Shown piece by piece: positions 8,804-17,375 of a stretch of 45,858 bases of DNA (within the stretch, counting starts at the first letter, position 1; each line of letters opens with the position of its first letter). The position numbers were made by a program, and so were the translations under genes. The stretch comes from Anaerolineales bacterium HSG25 (lineage in GTDB: Bacteria > Chloroflexota > Anaerolineae > 4572-78 > J111), in contig JAUCGA010000037.1 of assembly GCA_030377865.1 (NCBI GenBank), positions 1-45,858 of the forward strand, in the 5' to 3' direction. The notes below the pieces were generated by a model. The model made no database searches. It saw only the letters and a program-made list of their open reading frames with translations, and was not told the origin of the DNA.

Positions 8804-8842
8804 TTGACTTGTTGTATACTAATTGTCATACTAGTAGTATGA
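8804..8842 (+). promoter_or_regulatory. Candidate promoter and operator of the toxin-antitoxin pair
   Basis: The -35 TTGACT (8804-8809) and -10 CATACT (8827-8832) are separated by 17 bp. The -10 lies inside a near-perfect palindrome TCATACTAGTAGTATGA (8826-8842). Autoregulation by a ribbon-helix-helix antitoxin binding such a palindrome is the normal mode for these loci. The distance to the start codon (about 150 bp) is long, so this assignment is tentative. Confidence 0.4.
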
Positions 8843-8995
8843 TGGAGTTTGTTATTGACTATAGTCTTTGTTTCGGCCAATCTTAGAACAGGATGCGTGG
8901 AATGACACTGATTTTGGCATGATTTAATCAGTGCCCCTTCGGACCGCACATTCTGTTCTTGTGGCCCAAATGAAGACCAATACTTTATTATTACC

Positions 8996-9250
8996 ATGAC
9001 AACCATAAAAACAGCTATTTCTTTACAAAAAACCTTATTTGAACAGATTAATGAAATTGCTCAAGAGTTAAAAGTCTCTAGGAGTCGTTTGTTTGTTTTA
9101 GCTATTGAGTCGTTTATTGAACGATACAAAAATCAACGTTTATTGGAGAATATCAATGCCGCGTATGCTGATTCGCCATCATCAGAAGAAGAGGAACATT
9201 CGGAAAAGATGCGGTCTAAACATCGGCATTTAATCGAAGAACAATGGTAA
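8996..9250 (+). CDS. Ribbon-helix-helix antitoxin (MazE/CopG-like)
   Basis: An 84-residue protein. The N-terminal 45 residues (KTAISLQKTLFEQINEIAQ, then SRSRLFVLAIESFIE) fit the ribbon-helix-helix DNA-binding fold. The acidic C-terminal tail, rich in glutamate, would wrap the toxin. Its last codons overlap the start of the MazF-like gene by 7 bp. It should neutralise the toxin and repress the operon. No Shine-Dalgarno sequence is evident before the ATG at 8996. Confidence 0.88.
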   Translation: MTTIKTAISLQKTLFEQINEIAQELKVSRSRLFVLAIESFIERYKNQRLLENINAAYADSPSSEEEEHSEKMRSKHRHLIEEQW

Positions 9251-9600
9251 TAAAACAAGGAGATATTTACTGGATTGACCTAGGTGAACCGCGTGGTTCA
9301 GAACCAGCGCATAGACATCCTCATGTTGTTGTACAAAATAATGTGTTTAACAAAAGTCGAATTAACACGGTGGTAGTTTGTGTTTTAACCTCAAAGCTAA
9401 AATGGGCCAAAGCTCCCGGTAATATTTTACTCGAAAATGGTGAAGCGAATCTACCGAAACAAAGCGTGGTTAACATTTCGCAACTTTATACCGTTAGCAA
9501 GCATGATTTGGTCGAGAAAATAGGCACACTATCTAAAAAACGGGTATTAGAAATTCTTGAGGGGATTAACCTTATTTTAGAACCTCGTGACATCGATTAA
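9244..9600 (+). CDS. MazF/PemK-family endoribonuclease toxin
   Basis: A 118-residue toxin of the MazF family, which cleaves mRNA at short specific sequences. The N-terminus QGDIYWIDLGEPRGSEPAHR carries the family's G-x-I/V-W...G.RGSE.....P pattern, followed by HVVVQNN. The conserved T/S-S-K-x-x segment is seen as VLTSKLKW, and residues near KQSVVNISQLYTV match the later strand. Its length is normal and the gene looks intact. The antitoxin gene overlaps its start. A family R element begins 5 bp after the stop codon. Confidence 0.93.
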   Translation: MVIKQGDIYWIDLGEPRGSEPAHRHPHVVVQNNVFNKSRINTVVVCVLTSKLKWAKAPGNILLENGEANLPKQSVVNISQLYTVSKHDLVEKIGTLSKKRVLEILEGINLILEPRDID

Positions 9601-9605
9601 TGAGC

Positions 9606-9764
9606 AAAAGTTTGTTGTTTCATTTATGACCTGACATATTGATAAAACCAAAAGCATTTTTTGACAGGATTAACAAGATTAACAGGATTTTTTTGCTTGT
9701 AATCCTGTCAATCCCGTTAATCCTGTCAGATATTGTTTTAGTCATGTTGAAACGATAAACTTCT
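9606..9764 (+). repeat. Family R element, copy 1
   Basis: About 159 bp. It begins AAAAGTTTGT, continues through ATGACCTGACAT and a long hairpin with arms built from GACAGGATTAACAAG and AATCCTGTCAATCCC, and ends GTCATGTTGAAACGATAAAC. The two ends are imperfect inverted repeats. Full-length relatives lie at 19682-19813, 35744-35900 and 39657-39814. Confidence 0.8.
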
Positions 9765-9806
9765 GAATGAGGATCAATCTATCCGTGTAAATCCAACTGA
9801 CTAATA

Positions 9807-9847
9807 AAAAAGCGCCTCGATGGAATAAGAATCGAGGCGCTTTTTTT
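9807..9847. terminator. Bidirectional rho-independent terminator
   Basis: The arms AGCGCCTCGAT (9811-9821) and ATCGAGGCGCT (9831-9841) are flanked by an A-run on the left and a T-run on the right. It lies between the converging mazF-like and serA genes and can serve both. Confidence 0.9.
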
Positions 9848-9872
9848 AAGCGTAAATCTAAAATCCAAACGA

Positions 9873-11465
9873 TCAATCTAAAATTACTTTCTTGACCCAA
9901 ACTACCGAATCAAGACTTCGTAAGGCATCCATGACGCTATCTGGTACATCGGCATCAACCCGTAAAAAGGAAAGAGTATTGCCAAGAGGTTTGTCTCGAC
10001 CATTTCTAAATGCGGCAATATTAATATTGTGTTTACCTAATAAAGTCCCGACATGTCCAATAAAACCGGGGATATCAATGCCACCAATTACTAACATCAC
10101 CCCATCAGGACGAACATCTAACCTATATTTATCCATCTGTACCAATCGTGGTTCATCCTCATTAAAGAGCGTAACAGCCATCGTTTGCTCTCCACCATCC
10201 CAGGCTACTCGACATGAAATGATGTTCGGGTACTCGATAGTTGGTAAACCTTGCGTCTCTGACACGGCAATACCTCGCTTACGAGCCAAAAGGGGTGCAT
10301 TGATGTAGTTGATGGTTTCGACCAGCACAGGTGATAATAGACCTTTTAAGATGGCAACGGTGATCGGTTTGATATGGTCCCGCACCTCGCGGCCTTTAAT
10401 CTCGATTTCTATTCGGTTGATGGCCGCGTCAGCCAGTTGAGCATGTAAGCTTCCTACCTTTTCGGCCACAGACAGATAAGGTTGGAGCGTTTTTAAGACA
10501 TCCACATCACCGATGGGCATGTTTAAGGCATTACGGAAATCTTTGCCCCGTAAGGCATCTAAAACTTGGTCAACCACCTGAGTACCAACATCTCGTTGAG
10601 CTTCAATAGTACTTGCCGCCAAATGAGGGGTCAGGATAACATTATCAAGTTCTAGCAGAGGGCTGTCCTTGGCTAATGGCTCTTCAATAAAAACATCAAG
10701 CGCCGCGCCTGCAATTTTGCCCGATTTAAGCGCCTCGACCAACGCATCGGTATCAATCAAACCACCCCGAGCCGCATTAACAATGCGTACGCCATCCTTC
10801 ATTTTAGCGATATTTTCACGATTAATCAGATTGGCGGTTTGTTCGGTATGAGCGGCATGGAGGCTGATAAAATCGGCTTGACTCAACAGGTCGTTTAAGT
10901 CCACCGGCTTTATTTTTAGTTTGTGTGCTACGTCATCACTCAGATAAGGATCATAAGCGATTACCTCCATACCAAAGGCTTGGCAACGGCGAGCAACACG
11001 CGTCCCAATCCGACCCATGCCCACAATCCCAATCGTTTTGCGATAGAGTTGTCGTCCCACAAATACCTTACGATTCCATTCACCAGTTTTCATACTGGTA
11101 TGGGCTTGTGGCAAATGGCGACACATGGCTAACATCAGCGCCATCGTATGCTCGGTGGTGGCGATAGTGTTTGCACCGGGAGTGTTCATCACAATCACAC
11201 CTCGCATGCTGGCCGCTTTAATGTCGATATTATCGATTCCGACTCCGGCTCGTCCAACCACTTTGAGCTTGTTAGCCGCGGCAAATACCGCTTCGGTCAC
11301 GGTTACGGTACTATAAACAATTAACGCGTCATACTCTGGAATCTGCTTCGCCAACGCTTCCGGCGTTAACCCTCTGACGACATCAAAAGTGACATCGTCC
11401 ATTTCTTCAAGTTTAATCAGACTTTGTGGTGACAAATCATCTGTAATTAAAATTTTGTAGGTCAT
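9873..11465 (-). CDS. serA: D-3-phosphoglycerate dehydrogenase, long ACT form
   Basis: First step of serine synthesis, oxidising 3-phosphoglycerate with NAD. The 530-residue protein has the substrate and NAD domains (GMGRIG at 149-154; catalytic R233, E262 and H281). An intervening ASB-like domain (about 320-435) and a C-terminal ACT domain (about 455-530) for serine feedback follow. Notably, the usual V-R-S-x-T motif of the substrate site reads I-V-Y-S-T here: the arginine at residue 51 is replaced by tyrosine, while the adjacent short paralogue keeps it. The start ATG at 11465 gives the same MTYKILITD as the paralogue. A short (ATTTTGG)-type heptamer run lies just upstream. Confidence 0.95.
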   Translation of the reverse strand: MTYKILITDDLSPQSLIKLEEMDDVTFDVVRGLTPEALAKQIPEYDALIVYSTVTVTEAVFAAANKLKVVGRAGVGIDNIDIKAASMRGVIVMNTPGANTIATTEHTMALMLAMCRHLPQAHTSMKTGEWNRKVFVGRQLYRKTIGIVGMGRIGTRVARRCQAFGMEVIAYDPYLSDDVAHKLKIKPVDLNDLLSQADFISLHAAHTEQTANLINRENIAKMKDGVRIVNAARGGLIDTDALVEALKSGKIAGAALDVFIEEPLAKDSPLLELDNVILTPHLAASTIEAQRDVGTQVVDQVLDALRGKDFRNALNMPIGDVDVLKTLQPYLSVAEKVGSLHAQLADAAINRIEIEIKGREVRDHIKPITVAILKGLLSPVLVETINYINAPLLARKRGIAVSETQGLPTIEYPNIISCRVAWDGGEQTMAVTLFNEDEPRLVQMDKYRLDVRPDGVMLVIGGIDIPGFIGHVGTLLGKHNINIAAFRNGRDKPLGNTLSFLRVDADVPDSVMDALRSLDSVVWVKKVILD

Positions 11466-11510
11466 TTGGATTTTGGATTTTGGATTTTAGATTTGCGATT
11501 TTAGATTACT
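11466..11510. repeat. Short heptanucleotide repeat before serA
   Basis: An imperfect tandem of GATTTTG/GATTTTA-type heptamers lies directly upstream of the serA start codon, in the place of a leader. Similar fragments occur near 4135 and 9850. No Shine-Dalgarno sequence is recognisable for serA. Confidence 0.5.
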
Positions 11511-11559
11511 GCCTCGAAGTCCATTGGTTTCGACAGGCTCACATCTCACGTTCCACGCC

Positions 11560-12516
11560 TCACGCCGGCATGTTCAAAGCATTACGAAAACCTTGACCAC
11601 GCAAACCGTCCAGAACCTGCTCAATCACTTGAATACCCACAAATTCTTGGGCTTCGAGGGTACTCGCCGCCAAGTGAGGGGTCAGAATAATATTGTCAAC
11701 ACCTAACAACGGGCTGTCTTTGGGTAACGGCTCATCAACAAAAACATCAAGCGCAACGCCCGCGATTTTACCCGATTTGACCTCATTCACCAGTGCCGCC
11801 TCGTCAATCAACGCGCCACGCGCCGCGTTGACAATCCGCACCCCATCCTTCATTTTGGCGATGGTTTCATGGTTGATTATCTTAGCGGTCTCTTCGGTAT
11901 AAGCGGCATGCAGGCTGATAAAATCGGCTTGGCCTAACAGTTCATCTAAGTCAACCAGCTTGACGTTAAGTTTCTGAGCTATCTCATCACTTAAATAAGG
12001 GTCGTAGACCAAAACATCCATCTCAAAAGCTTGACAGCGTGAAGCAACCTGTGATCCAATCCGGCCCATGCCAATCAAGCCAAGCGTTTTTCGATACAGT
12101 TGTCGCCCCACATAAACCTTCCTATCCCATTTTCCGGCCTGTAAAGTGGTATAAGCTTGGGGCAAATGGCGACATAGGGCTAACATCAAGGCCAAGGTAT
12201 GTTCTGCGGTGGCAATCGAGTTTGCGCCGGGAGTGTTCATCACAATAACGCCCCGCTTGCTGGCCGCGTCAATGTCGATATTATCAACTCCAACTCCGGC
12301 TCGCCCGACAGCTTTTAGTTTACTGGCCGCGGCAAACACCTCTTCGGTGACAGTGACACTACTACGAACAATCAACGCGTCATACTCTGGAATTCGCTCG
12401 GCCAATGTTTCTGGTGTTAGTCCGGTGACGACATCAAAAATGGCATCGTCTGCCTCTTCAAGTATAACCAGACTCTGTGGTGATAAATTATCTGTAATTA
12501 AAATTTTGTAAGTCAT
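11560..12516 (-). CDS. Phosphoglycerate dehydrogenase paralogue without ASB/ACT domains
   Basis: A 318-residue D-isomer 2-hydroxyacid dehydrogenase. It is clearly a tandem duplicate of the neighbouring serA (same MTYKILITD start, same catalytic R, E and H in NAARGALID, DEPL and LTPHLAAST). It stops right after FRNALNMP, the point where the long copy enters its ASB domain. It keeps the substrate-site arginine in I-V-R-S-S (residue 51), which the long copy lacks. It would be expected to be free of serine feedback. It sits between serB and serA, all on the minus strand. It is either an active unregulated enzyme or a partner subunit for the long form; the sequence alone does not decide. Confidence 0.93.
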   Translation of the reverse strand: MTYKILITDNLSPQSLVILEEADDAIFDVVTGLTPETLAERIPEYDALIVRSSVTVTEEVFAAASKLKAVGRAGVGVDNIDIDAASKRGVIVMNTPGANSIATAEHTLALMLALCRHLPQAYTTLQAGKWDRKVYVGRQLYRKTLGLIGMGRIGSQVASRCQAFEMDVLVYDPYLSDEIAQKLNVKLVDLDELLGQADFISLHAAYTEETAKIINHETIAKMKDGVRIVNAARGALIDEAALVNEVKSGKIAGVALDVFVDEPLPKDSPLLGVDNIILTPHLAASTLEAQEFVGIQVIEQVLDGLRGQGFRNALNMPA

Positions 12517-12544
12517 CGCTACATATTCCTAAAGATACAATTCA

Positions 12545-12928
12545 TGTAGTGGTCAGCTTGATGTTGAAAAAGATCATGTCACCCTGAGCGTCAACGCGTA
12601 GCTAGTACAGATTGGCAGAACTCCTCCGGTAGTTATTTTTACGGAGTGCAACGGCTTTAGCTGTTGCCTAAAGCAATGGCTAAACCCATTGCACTCCGTA
12701 ACTAACGGATCATTTGCGCCGCATTGTACTAGTGCGAAGGGTCTCTTACCCGAATTTACGAAGATTCCGGTGGATACTTCGCCTTCGGTTCGTAAAAGTT
12801 CAGTAAAACCGCCCTAGAAACCCGATTTCTCAAAGAAATCGGGTTTCTGACGTTCCTTCTGGCGAGTTCACTGAATATTTACTTCGGCTCAGTATGGCAT
12901 GGTTTGTAACATCATCTTGACCACTACA
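12545..12928. mobile_element. Family A element containing two further elements
   Basis: Its termini are TGTAGTGGTCA and TGACCACTACA. The outer sequence matches the simple 148-bp copy at 29953-30100 (GTCACCCTGAGCG, AAGGGTCTCTTACCCGAAT, GATACTTCGCCTTCGG). Inside lie element C, at about 12611-12731, with CTAGTACA...TGTACTAG ends and an internal palindrome, and element B at 12792-12892. The intergenic gap between serB and the short serA is thus almost wholly mobile DNA. Confidence 0.8.
12792..12892. mobile_element. Family B element, copy 1 (nested)
   Basis: Its ends are GTAAAAGTTCAGTAAAAC and GAGTTCACTGAATATTTAC, with a central hairpin AAACCCGATTTCTCAAAGAA and complement. It is flanked by TTCGGTTC and TTCGGCTC, consistent with an 8-bp duplication that has since diverged at one base. 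The second copy lies at 26898-26985. Confidence 0.7.
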
Positions 12929-12940
12929 TAAAGATACAAT

Positions 12941-13774
12941 TCACTTCTTGCATCCGATATAATTTAACATAATATTGTTTGATTGAATTTGAGTTAATCC
13001 TTCATTCAAGAGGGTTTCGTGGGGGGTTTGATACAGCTTTTGTTGTTCTTGACTAGAGGTCACTAACGGTAAGATGGGGGCCAAGCTATTGGTTTTGATA
13101 AAGATATTCGACTCGGCAGAGACGCGAGGACGAGCAATCACCCCACCAAAACCAATCACCATATCAACAGTTGGACGAGCGGCTAAGTCGCTCACCCCGT
13201 CGCCAATTAAAACAGAGCGACCTTGACGACCTGCTAACAGACCCTCAACTACTTCAGCCTTACCGTGGGTTTGGGTCAACGGAGTCAATTCCGAATTCAT
13301 GTACTCAACATCAGGCCGTTGCCCCCACTGGTCTTGCTGATAATCCCACCAGTCACCTGATAGATGGTCGTACCGCAAAGAGACGGCTCGAATGTTTTCG
13401 GGCGGAATACCCAACCATGTGCCAAACGGTCTGACCGCGGCCAACAAACCCCCGCTAACGATAAAAACCTGTTTACCAATAAACTGTAGCGCTTTGATGA
13501 CCTCTGCCGCGTCTTGGACTAAGGTTTCCCGATAGTGACGCTCTATCCGCCGAATTTCGGCCCGCGTCGGGTTGAGTATCTTCAAGCGACGGTCATAAAC
13601 ACTTTGCAGATGAACTTCGCCCTCCATTGCCGCGTCGGTCAACTGCTTTATCTCTGTAAACTTACCTTTGTCACGAGCAAGTTCATCAATTCCTTCAATT
13701 GTACTCAGCGTACTATCACAATCAAAAAAGATGAAATCAAAGCCAGGCCATGTTTGCCAGTTTGGAATCATCAC
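12941..13774 (-). CDS. serB: Phosphoserine phosphatase (HAD-IB)
   Basis: Last step of serine synthesis, hydrolysing phosphoserine. The 277-residue HAD phosphatase has the catalytic D-x-D-S-T (D18, D20) in FIFFDCDSTLSTIEGIDELA. Motif II is seen as FIVSGGLLAAVRPFG and motif III/IV as VLIGDGVSDLAARP. It is followed by a 45-residue C-terminal tail of no known function that is absent from the minimal family. It is the first gene of the minus-strand serine cluster. serC is not in the window. A divergent region with the liv promoter lies upstream. A 384-bp nested element separates it from the short serA. Confidence 0.93.
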   Translation of the reverse strand: MMIPNWQTWPGFDFIFFDCDSTLSTIEGIDELARDKGKFTEIKQLTDAAMEGEVHLQSVYDRRLKILNPTRAEIRRIERHYRETLVQDAAEVIKALQFIGKQVFIVSGGLLAAVRPFGTWLGIPPENIRAVSLRYDHLSGDWWDYQQDQWGQRPDVEYMNSELTPLTQTHGKAEVVEGLLAGRQGRSVLIGDGVSDLAARPTVDMVIGFGGVIARPRVSAESNIFIKTNSLAPILPLVTSSQEQQKLYQTPHETLLNEGLTQIQSNNIMLNYIGCKK

Positions 13775-13915
13775 CCCTTACCCTATTGTTTCCAGACAAA
13801 AAAAAAGCAAAACACATATATAATATGTTCGCCATTGAATATGCACAGTTTACCTCAATTATTAAAGAAGGTCAACTATTGCGGAAGGTGCTATTGCCCG
13901 ACAGCCTCAATCTAG

Positions 13916-13944
13916 TTGCTCCCATACCTGATACATGCTATAAT
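13916..13944 (+). promoter_or_regulatory. Candidate promoter of the liv operon
   Basis: The -35 TTGCTC (13916-13921) and -10 TATAAT (13939-13944) are separated by exactly 17 bp. Transcription would start about 80 bp before the livH ATG. A second TATAAT at 14006-14011 has no good -35. Confidence 0.6.
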
Positions 13945-14029
13945 CTGCCGGAAATCCCCCCATTAGAGAGTAACCCCATTTACGATTACAAGCAATTAAA
14001 TTACGTATAATAGCAAAAAAAGGAGAGGT

Positions 14030-15640
14030 ATGAGTCTAACCAGTAACGTATTGTTGTATATTATTGTATCATATGGGTTAGGGTATCTGTTTCGTAACCT
14101 AAAAAATCCAGACGATACGCCCAAAATTAATTGGCAGATGGCCGGGGTCATCATTGGTGTGACCTGCGCCGTGGCTAATTTAGGACTTGCTTTAGCCGGT
14201 TCATCGTTTGGCGGGGCGTTTAATCTCGACCAGCCCTTAGGCCCGATCATTGGTAATTTAGGCACCGGCTTGCTCATCGGTTTGCCCATCGGCATGATTG
14301 CGGCCTACGACATGTCAAAACGATTTACTATTATTGATGCATGGCTACTGTTTTTTAAGATTGCCATTATCTATGTGGTGATTGGCGGCTCAATATCGTC
14401 ATTAGCCGTGCCTCGATACACCACCGAACAATGGTTTGACTTCTTTATCTTTGGTTTGGCTCAGGGCGGAATTTACGCTCTGATTGCCCTCGGATACACC
14501 CTTGTTTATGGGATTCTGTTCATGATTAACTTTGCCCACGGTGAGGTGTTCATGGCCGGAGCCTTCACAGCCTTTTTTATAGCTCGCCGGTTAGCCGAAC
14601 CAGCCGTCGAAGGGGGTTCAGCCTACCTCGATACCAACCCGTTTATGAGCCTCGTCTTAATCTTCGCCGTCTCCATGATTACCTCAACTGTGGTGGCCGT
14701 TTTGCTAGAGCGTATTGCCTATCGCCCGCTACGCCGAGCGCCCCGCCTCGTGCCGCTCATCACCGCTATTGGAGCCTCCTTCTTTTTGCAATATACCTTC
14801 CGTGGCTTCTACGGCTCGGGGGTGCAAGCCTATCCTCAAGTAAATGCTCTAAAGGGTGATTTACAGGTTGCGGATTTTATGTTGTTTATTGCTCTTTTGT
14901 TGATTGGCCTGATTACCTATTTTGCTACTACACTGTTATTAAGTAATCGCCTCAAAAAAGCATTGCCTCATTTAGGTTGGGCACCACCGACGATTATCGG
15001 TATCATCATCTTACTAGCTCTTTATCTCCTTAGTTCTCCATTGCAAAGTGTACTGGTATCAGGAGCTAACATTGCCTTCCCTCTTGCTCCAGAGATGGCA
15101 ACCGAACTAGAAATCACGACTCGAGGTGAATATGAACTGCCTATTTCGCGAATTCAATTTGTGATTATCACCTCCTCTATTTTGATGATGTTGGGTCTAT
15201 ATACGGTCGTTCAGCGCACCAAAATTGGTCGGGCCATGCGAGCTGTGGCCGAAGATAAAGATGTGGCCGCCTTGATGGGGGTGGATGTTGACCGAGTTAT
15301 CACCATGACTTTTGTGATGGGGGCGATGCTGGCCGGTGCGGCTGGTGTATTATACGCCTTAATTTTCCGTCAGGTTCATTTCTTTATGGGGTTTTTACCG
15401 GGTCTAAAAGCCTTTACTGCCGCGGTATTAGGTGGTATAGGCAATATTCCGGGAGCCATGTTGGGCGGCTTCTTCTTAGGTATTGTCGAATCACTAGGGC
15501 CAAGTCTGTTTTTAGAAGGGTTAGGCATCCCCGCGGCCTACCAACTTAAAGACGTTATCGCCTTCACCATGTTAGTATTAGTGCTTATTTTCCGCCCTGC
15601 TGGAATTATGGGTGTTGATTTGAGCAAGAAAAAGGCGTAA
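14030..15640 (+). CDS. livH: Branched-chain amino acid ABC transporter permease LivH
   Basis: An integral membrane permease for leucine, isoleucine and valine uptake. The 536-residue protein is much longer than the roughly 300 of a typical LivH. About 130 extra residues with membrane segments precede the conserved core, which begins near FFIFGLAQGGIYALIALGYT. A further membrane insertion of about 100 residues lies in the middle (about 280-370). The hallmark loop MRAVAEDKDVAALMGVDVDR and GAMLAGAAGVLY follow. The start has a strong Shine-Dalgarno sequence (AAAGGAGAGG) immediately upstream. It is the first gene of livHMGF. No periplasmic binding protein gene is adjacent. Confidence 0.93.
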   Translation: MSLTSNVLLYIIVSYGLGYLFRNLKNPDDTPKINWQMAGVIIGVTCAVANLGLALAGSSFGGAFNLDQPLGPIIGNLGTGLLIGLPIGMIAAYDMSKRFTIIDAWLLFFKIAIIYVVIGGSISSLAVPRYTTEQWFDFFIFGLAQGGIYALIALGYTLVYGILFMINFAHGEVFMAGAFTAFFIARRLAEPAVEGGSAYLDTNPFMSLVLIFAVSMITSTVVAVLLERIAYRPLRRAPRLVPLITAIGASFFLQYTFRGFYGSGVQAYPQVNALKGDLQVADFMLFIALLLIGLITYFATTLLLSNRLKKALPHLGWAPPTIIGIIILLALYLLSSPLQSVLVSGANIAFPLAPEMATELEITTRGEYELPISRIQFVIITSSILMMLGLYTVVQRTKIGRAMRAVAEDKDVAALMGVDVDRVITMTFVMGAMLAGAAGVLYALIFRQVHFFMGFLPGLKAFTAAVLGGIGNIPGAMLGGFFLGIVESLGPSLFLEGLGIPAAYQLKDVIAFTMLVLVLIFRPAGIMGVDLSKKKA

Positions 15641-15661
15641 CGGAGAAAAAGGAATAGAGAA

Positions 15662-17374
15662 ATGGTCGAAGAAAAAAAACAGTTTAGCTGGCAGAGTATT
15701 GTTCAATATGGGATAATTTGTGGTTCGCTGATCCTTTATATTAGTTTGGTAGGGATTCTAGAAGCATTTCAAGTTCGAGATGTTGTTGACCAACTACTTC
15801 CTTTAGGGCAAGCAATGTTGATTGTAATTGCTTTGTCGATGGGGTATGTGGCCGCTCGTTTGGCCGCCGGAGACATGGTCAAAACATTTGGCGGGAGTGC
15901 CATTGTAGGCATCGTTGGAGGGATTATCACTGCCCTTTTCGTCAATAGAATCGAACCGTGGGAGATTCGGAACATGTTCGTCAACGCTTCCCCCGCTTTG
16001 GTTGAGGTGTTGACTTTTGGACAAGAGTCACAGGCAACTGGTTTGATGATGCTGATCACCGCTTTAACTATTGTTTGTATACTTGGAGCGGTTCTTTTTA
16101 TTATACCACCATTACCACGCCGAATGATTTTGGCTGGATTAACAGCTGTCCTGTTTATGGGCATGCTTCAAGATTTCTTAACCCGTATCGATCCCATCGA
16201 AGCGATTGCTAATATTTTATATAGCAGAAAGGGATTGTCTCCTGTTGGGGCGATGTTGGTATTTATCTTGTTCTCTGGATTGAATGGGTTCTGGGCCACT
16301 CAAGGCGACACCGTTCAAAATCGGCTGAATACATTACCTCCTCCGCAAAAACGGGGTTTGAATATCGGTGCATTCATTGCCGGATTACTTCTGCTCATTG
16401 CAATCCCGCATATGACCGACAATTATATCACCCAGATTCTGTTTATGGTCTGTCTATACATCGCTATGGGTTTGGGGCTAAATATCGAGCTTGGTTGGGC
16501 CGGTCTACTTGATCTTGGCTTCTCTGGCTTCTTTGCTATTGGAGCCTACACCGTCGCCGTCGTCTGCTCAACTGGAGAGCTAGGGTTATCCTATATGATA
16601 ACGGGTGAAATCGGTGCCTCGTACTCCTTTTGGTTTGCTTTACCCATAGCCGTCGTTATTTCGGCTATTGCTGGAGTAGTGTTAGGAATACCAGTTCTCC
16701 GTACACGGGGCGATTATTTGGCGATTATCACCTTAGGCTTGGCTGAGATTATCCGTATTCTCGTCAAATCCAATGCCCTCAAAGAGCTACTGGGCGGGGC
16801 ACAGGGAGTTTTGAACATCGCTAAACCAACCGTCGGCGAAGCTGTTCTGAAAGACCCCATGCATTTCTACTATCTGGCCTTAATTGCATGTTTTATCATC
16901 GGATTTTTAGCCATCCGACTCCAACATGCTCGGATTGGCCGGAACTGGATGGCTCTCCGAGAGGATGAAGATGTGGCCGAAGCAATGGGGATTAACTTGA
17001 TTGCTACCAAGCTATTAGCCTTTGGTATTGGGGCCTCCTTTGCTGGATTGAGTGGGGCAATTTTTGCGGCTCAACTTGGCTCAGTGTTCCCCGATAGTTT
17101 TGGTCTGCTAGTCTCTATTAATGCGGTCAGTCTGGTAATTATCGGCGGTGTGGGCAGTATTCCGGGCGTGGTTATCGGAGCGTTGGTTTTGGTGGGTCTA
17201 CCCGAACTACTTCGAGAGTTTTCCGAGTTTCGACTACTACTATATGGTATGTTGCTGGTCGTGATGATGTTGGTCAAACCAGAAGGATTCTGGCCCTCTG
17301 AAACAGCTCGCCGAGAGTTAGAAGGCCCAGAAATTAGTGACATTACTGAAAGTAAGGCAGGTACAGGAGCATAA
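15662..17374 (+). CDS. livM: Branched-chain amino acid ABC transporter permease LivM
   Basis: The second membrane subunit of the LIV-I type transporter, 570 residues. The conserved LivM core starts after about residue 250 (LFMVCLYIAMGLGLNIELGW, then LGFSGFFAIGAYT) and includes the cytoplasmic EAA-like loop (WMALREDEDVAEAMGINLIA). The N-terminal 240 residues are additional membrane segments, as in livH, so both permeases share the extended design. It starts 21 bp after livH and ends 1 bp before the livG start. Confidence 0.94.
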   Translation: MVEEKKQFSWQSIVQYGIICGSLILYISLVGILEAFQVRDVVDQLLPLGQAMLIVIALSMGYVAARLAAGDMVKTFGGSAIVGIVGGIITALFVNRIEPWEIRNMFVNASPALVEVLTFGQESQATGLMMLITALTIVCILGAVLFIIPPLPRRMILAGLTAVLFMGMLQDFLTRIDPIEAIANILYSRKGLSPVGAMLVFILFSGLNGFWATQGDTVQNRLNTLPPPQKRGLNIGAFIAGLLLLIAIPHMTDNYITQILFMVCLYIAMGLGLNIELGWAGLLDLGFSGFFAIGAYTVAVVCSTGELGLSYMITGEIGASYSFWFALPIAVVISAIAGVVLGIPVLRTRGDYLAIITLGLAEIIRILVKSNALKELLGGAQGVLNIAKPTVGEAVLKDPMHFYYLALIACFIIGFLAIRLQHARIGRNWMALREDEDVAEAMGINLIATKLLAFGIGASFAGLSGAIFAAQLGSVFPDSFGLLVSINAVSLVIIGGVGSIPGVVIGALVLVGLPELLREFSEFRLLLYGMLLVVMMLVKPEGFWPSETARRELEGPEISDITESKAGTGA

Positions 17375-17375
17375 T

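Larger units (their letters stand above)
8512..8995. other. Intergenic region between trpB and mazE-like gene
   Basis: This divergent region has no gene. It contains a family R element (8569-8683), a candidate promoter overlapping a palindrome for the toxin-antitoxin pair (8804-8842), and an inverted repeat CACTGATT/AATCAGTG near 8907-8932. The trpB promoter must lie near 8512-8560. I did not find a strong consensus match there. Confidence 0.5.
12530..12943. repeat. 15-bp direct repeats flanking a nested element
   Basis: TAAAGATACAATTCA occurs at 12530-12544 and again at 12929-12943, exactly flanking the family A element at 12545-12928. The right copy ends with the TCA that is the complement of the serB stop codon TGA. 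This is the target duplication of the insertion. Confidence 0.85.

Noticed and set aside
8740..9006. 88-residue minus-strand frame upstream of the antitoxin
   Set aside because: It covers the promoter region and palindromes, has no recognisable domain, and overlaps the antitoxin start.
13750..14010. 86-residue plus-strand frame before livH
   Set aside because: The good -10/-35 pair for livH lies inside it, and the frame has no ribosome site or family signature.
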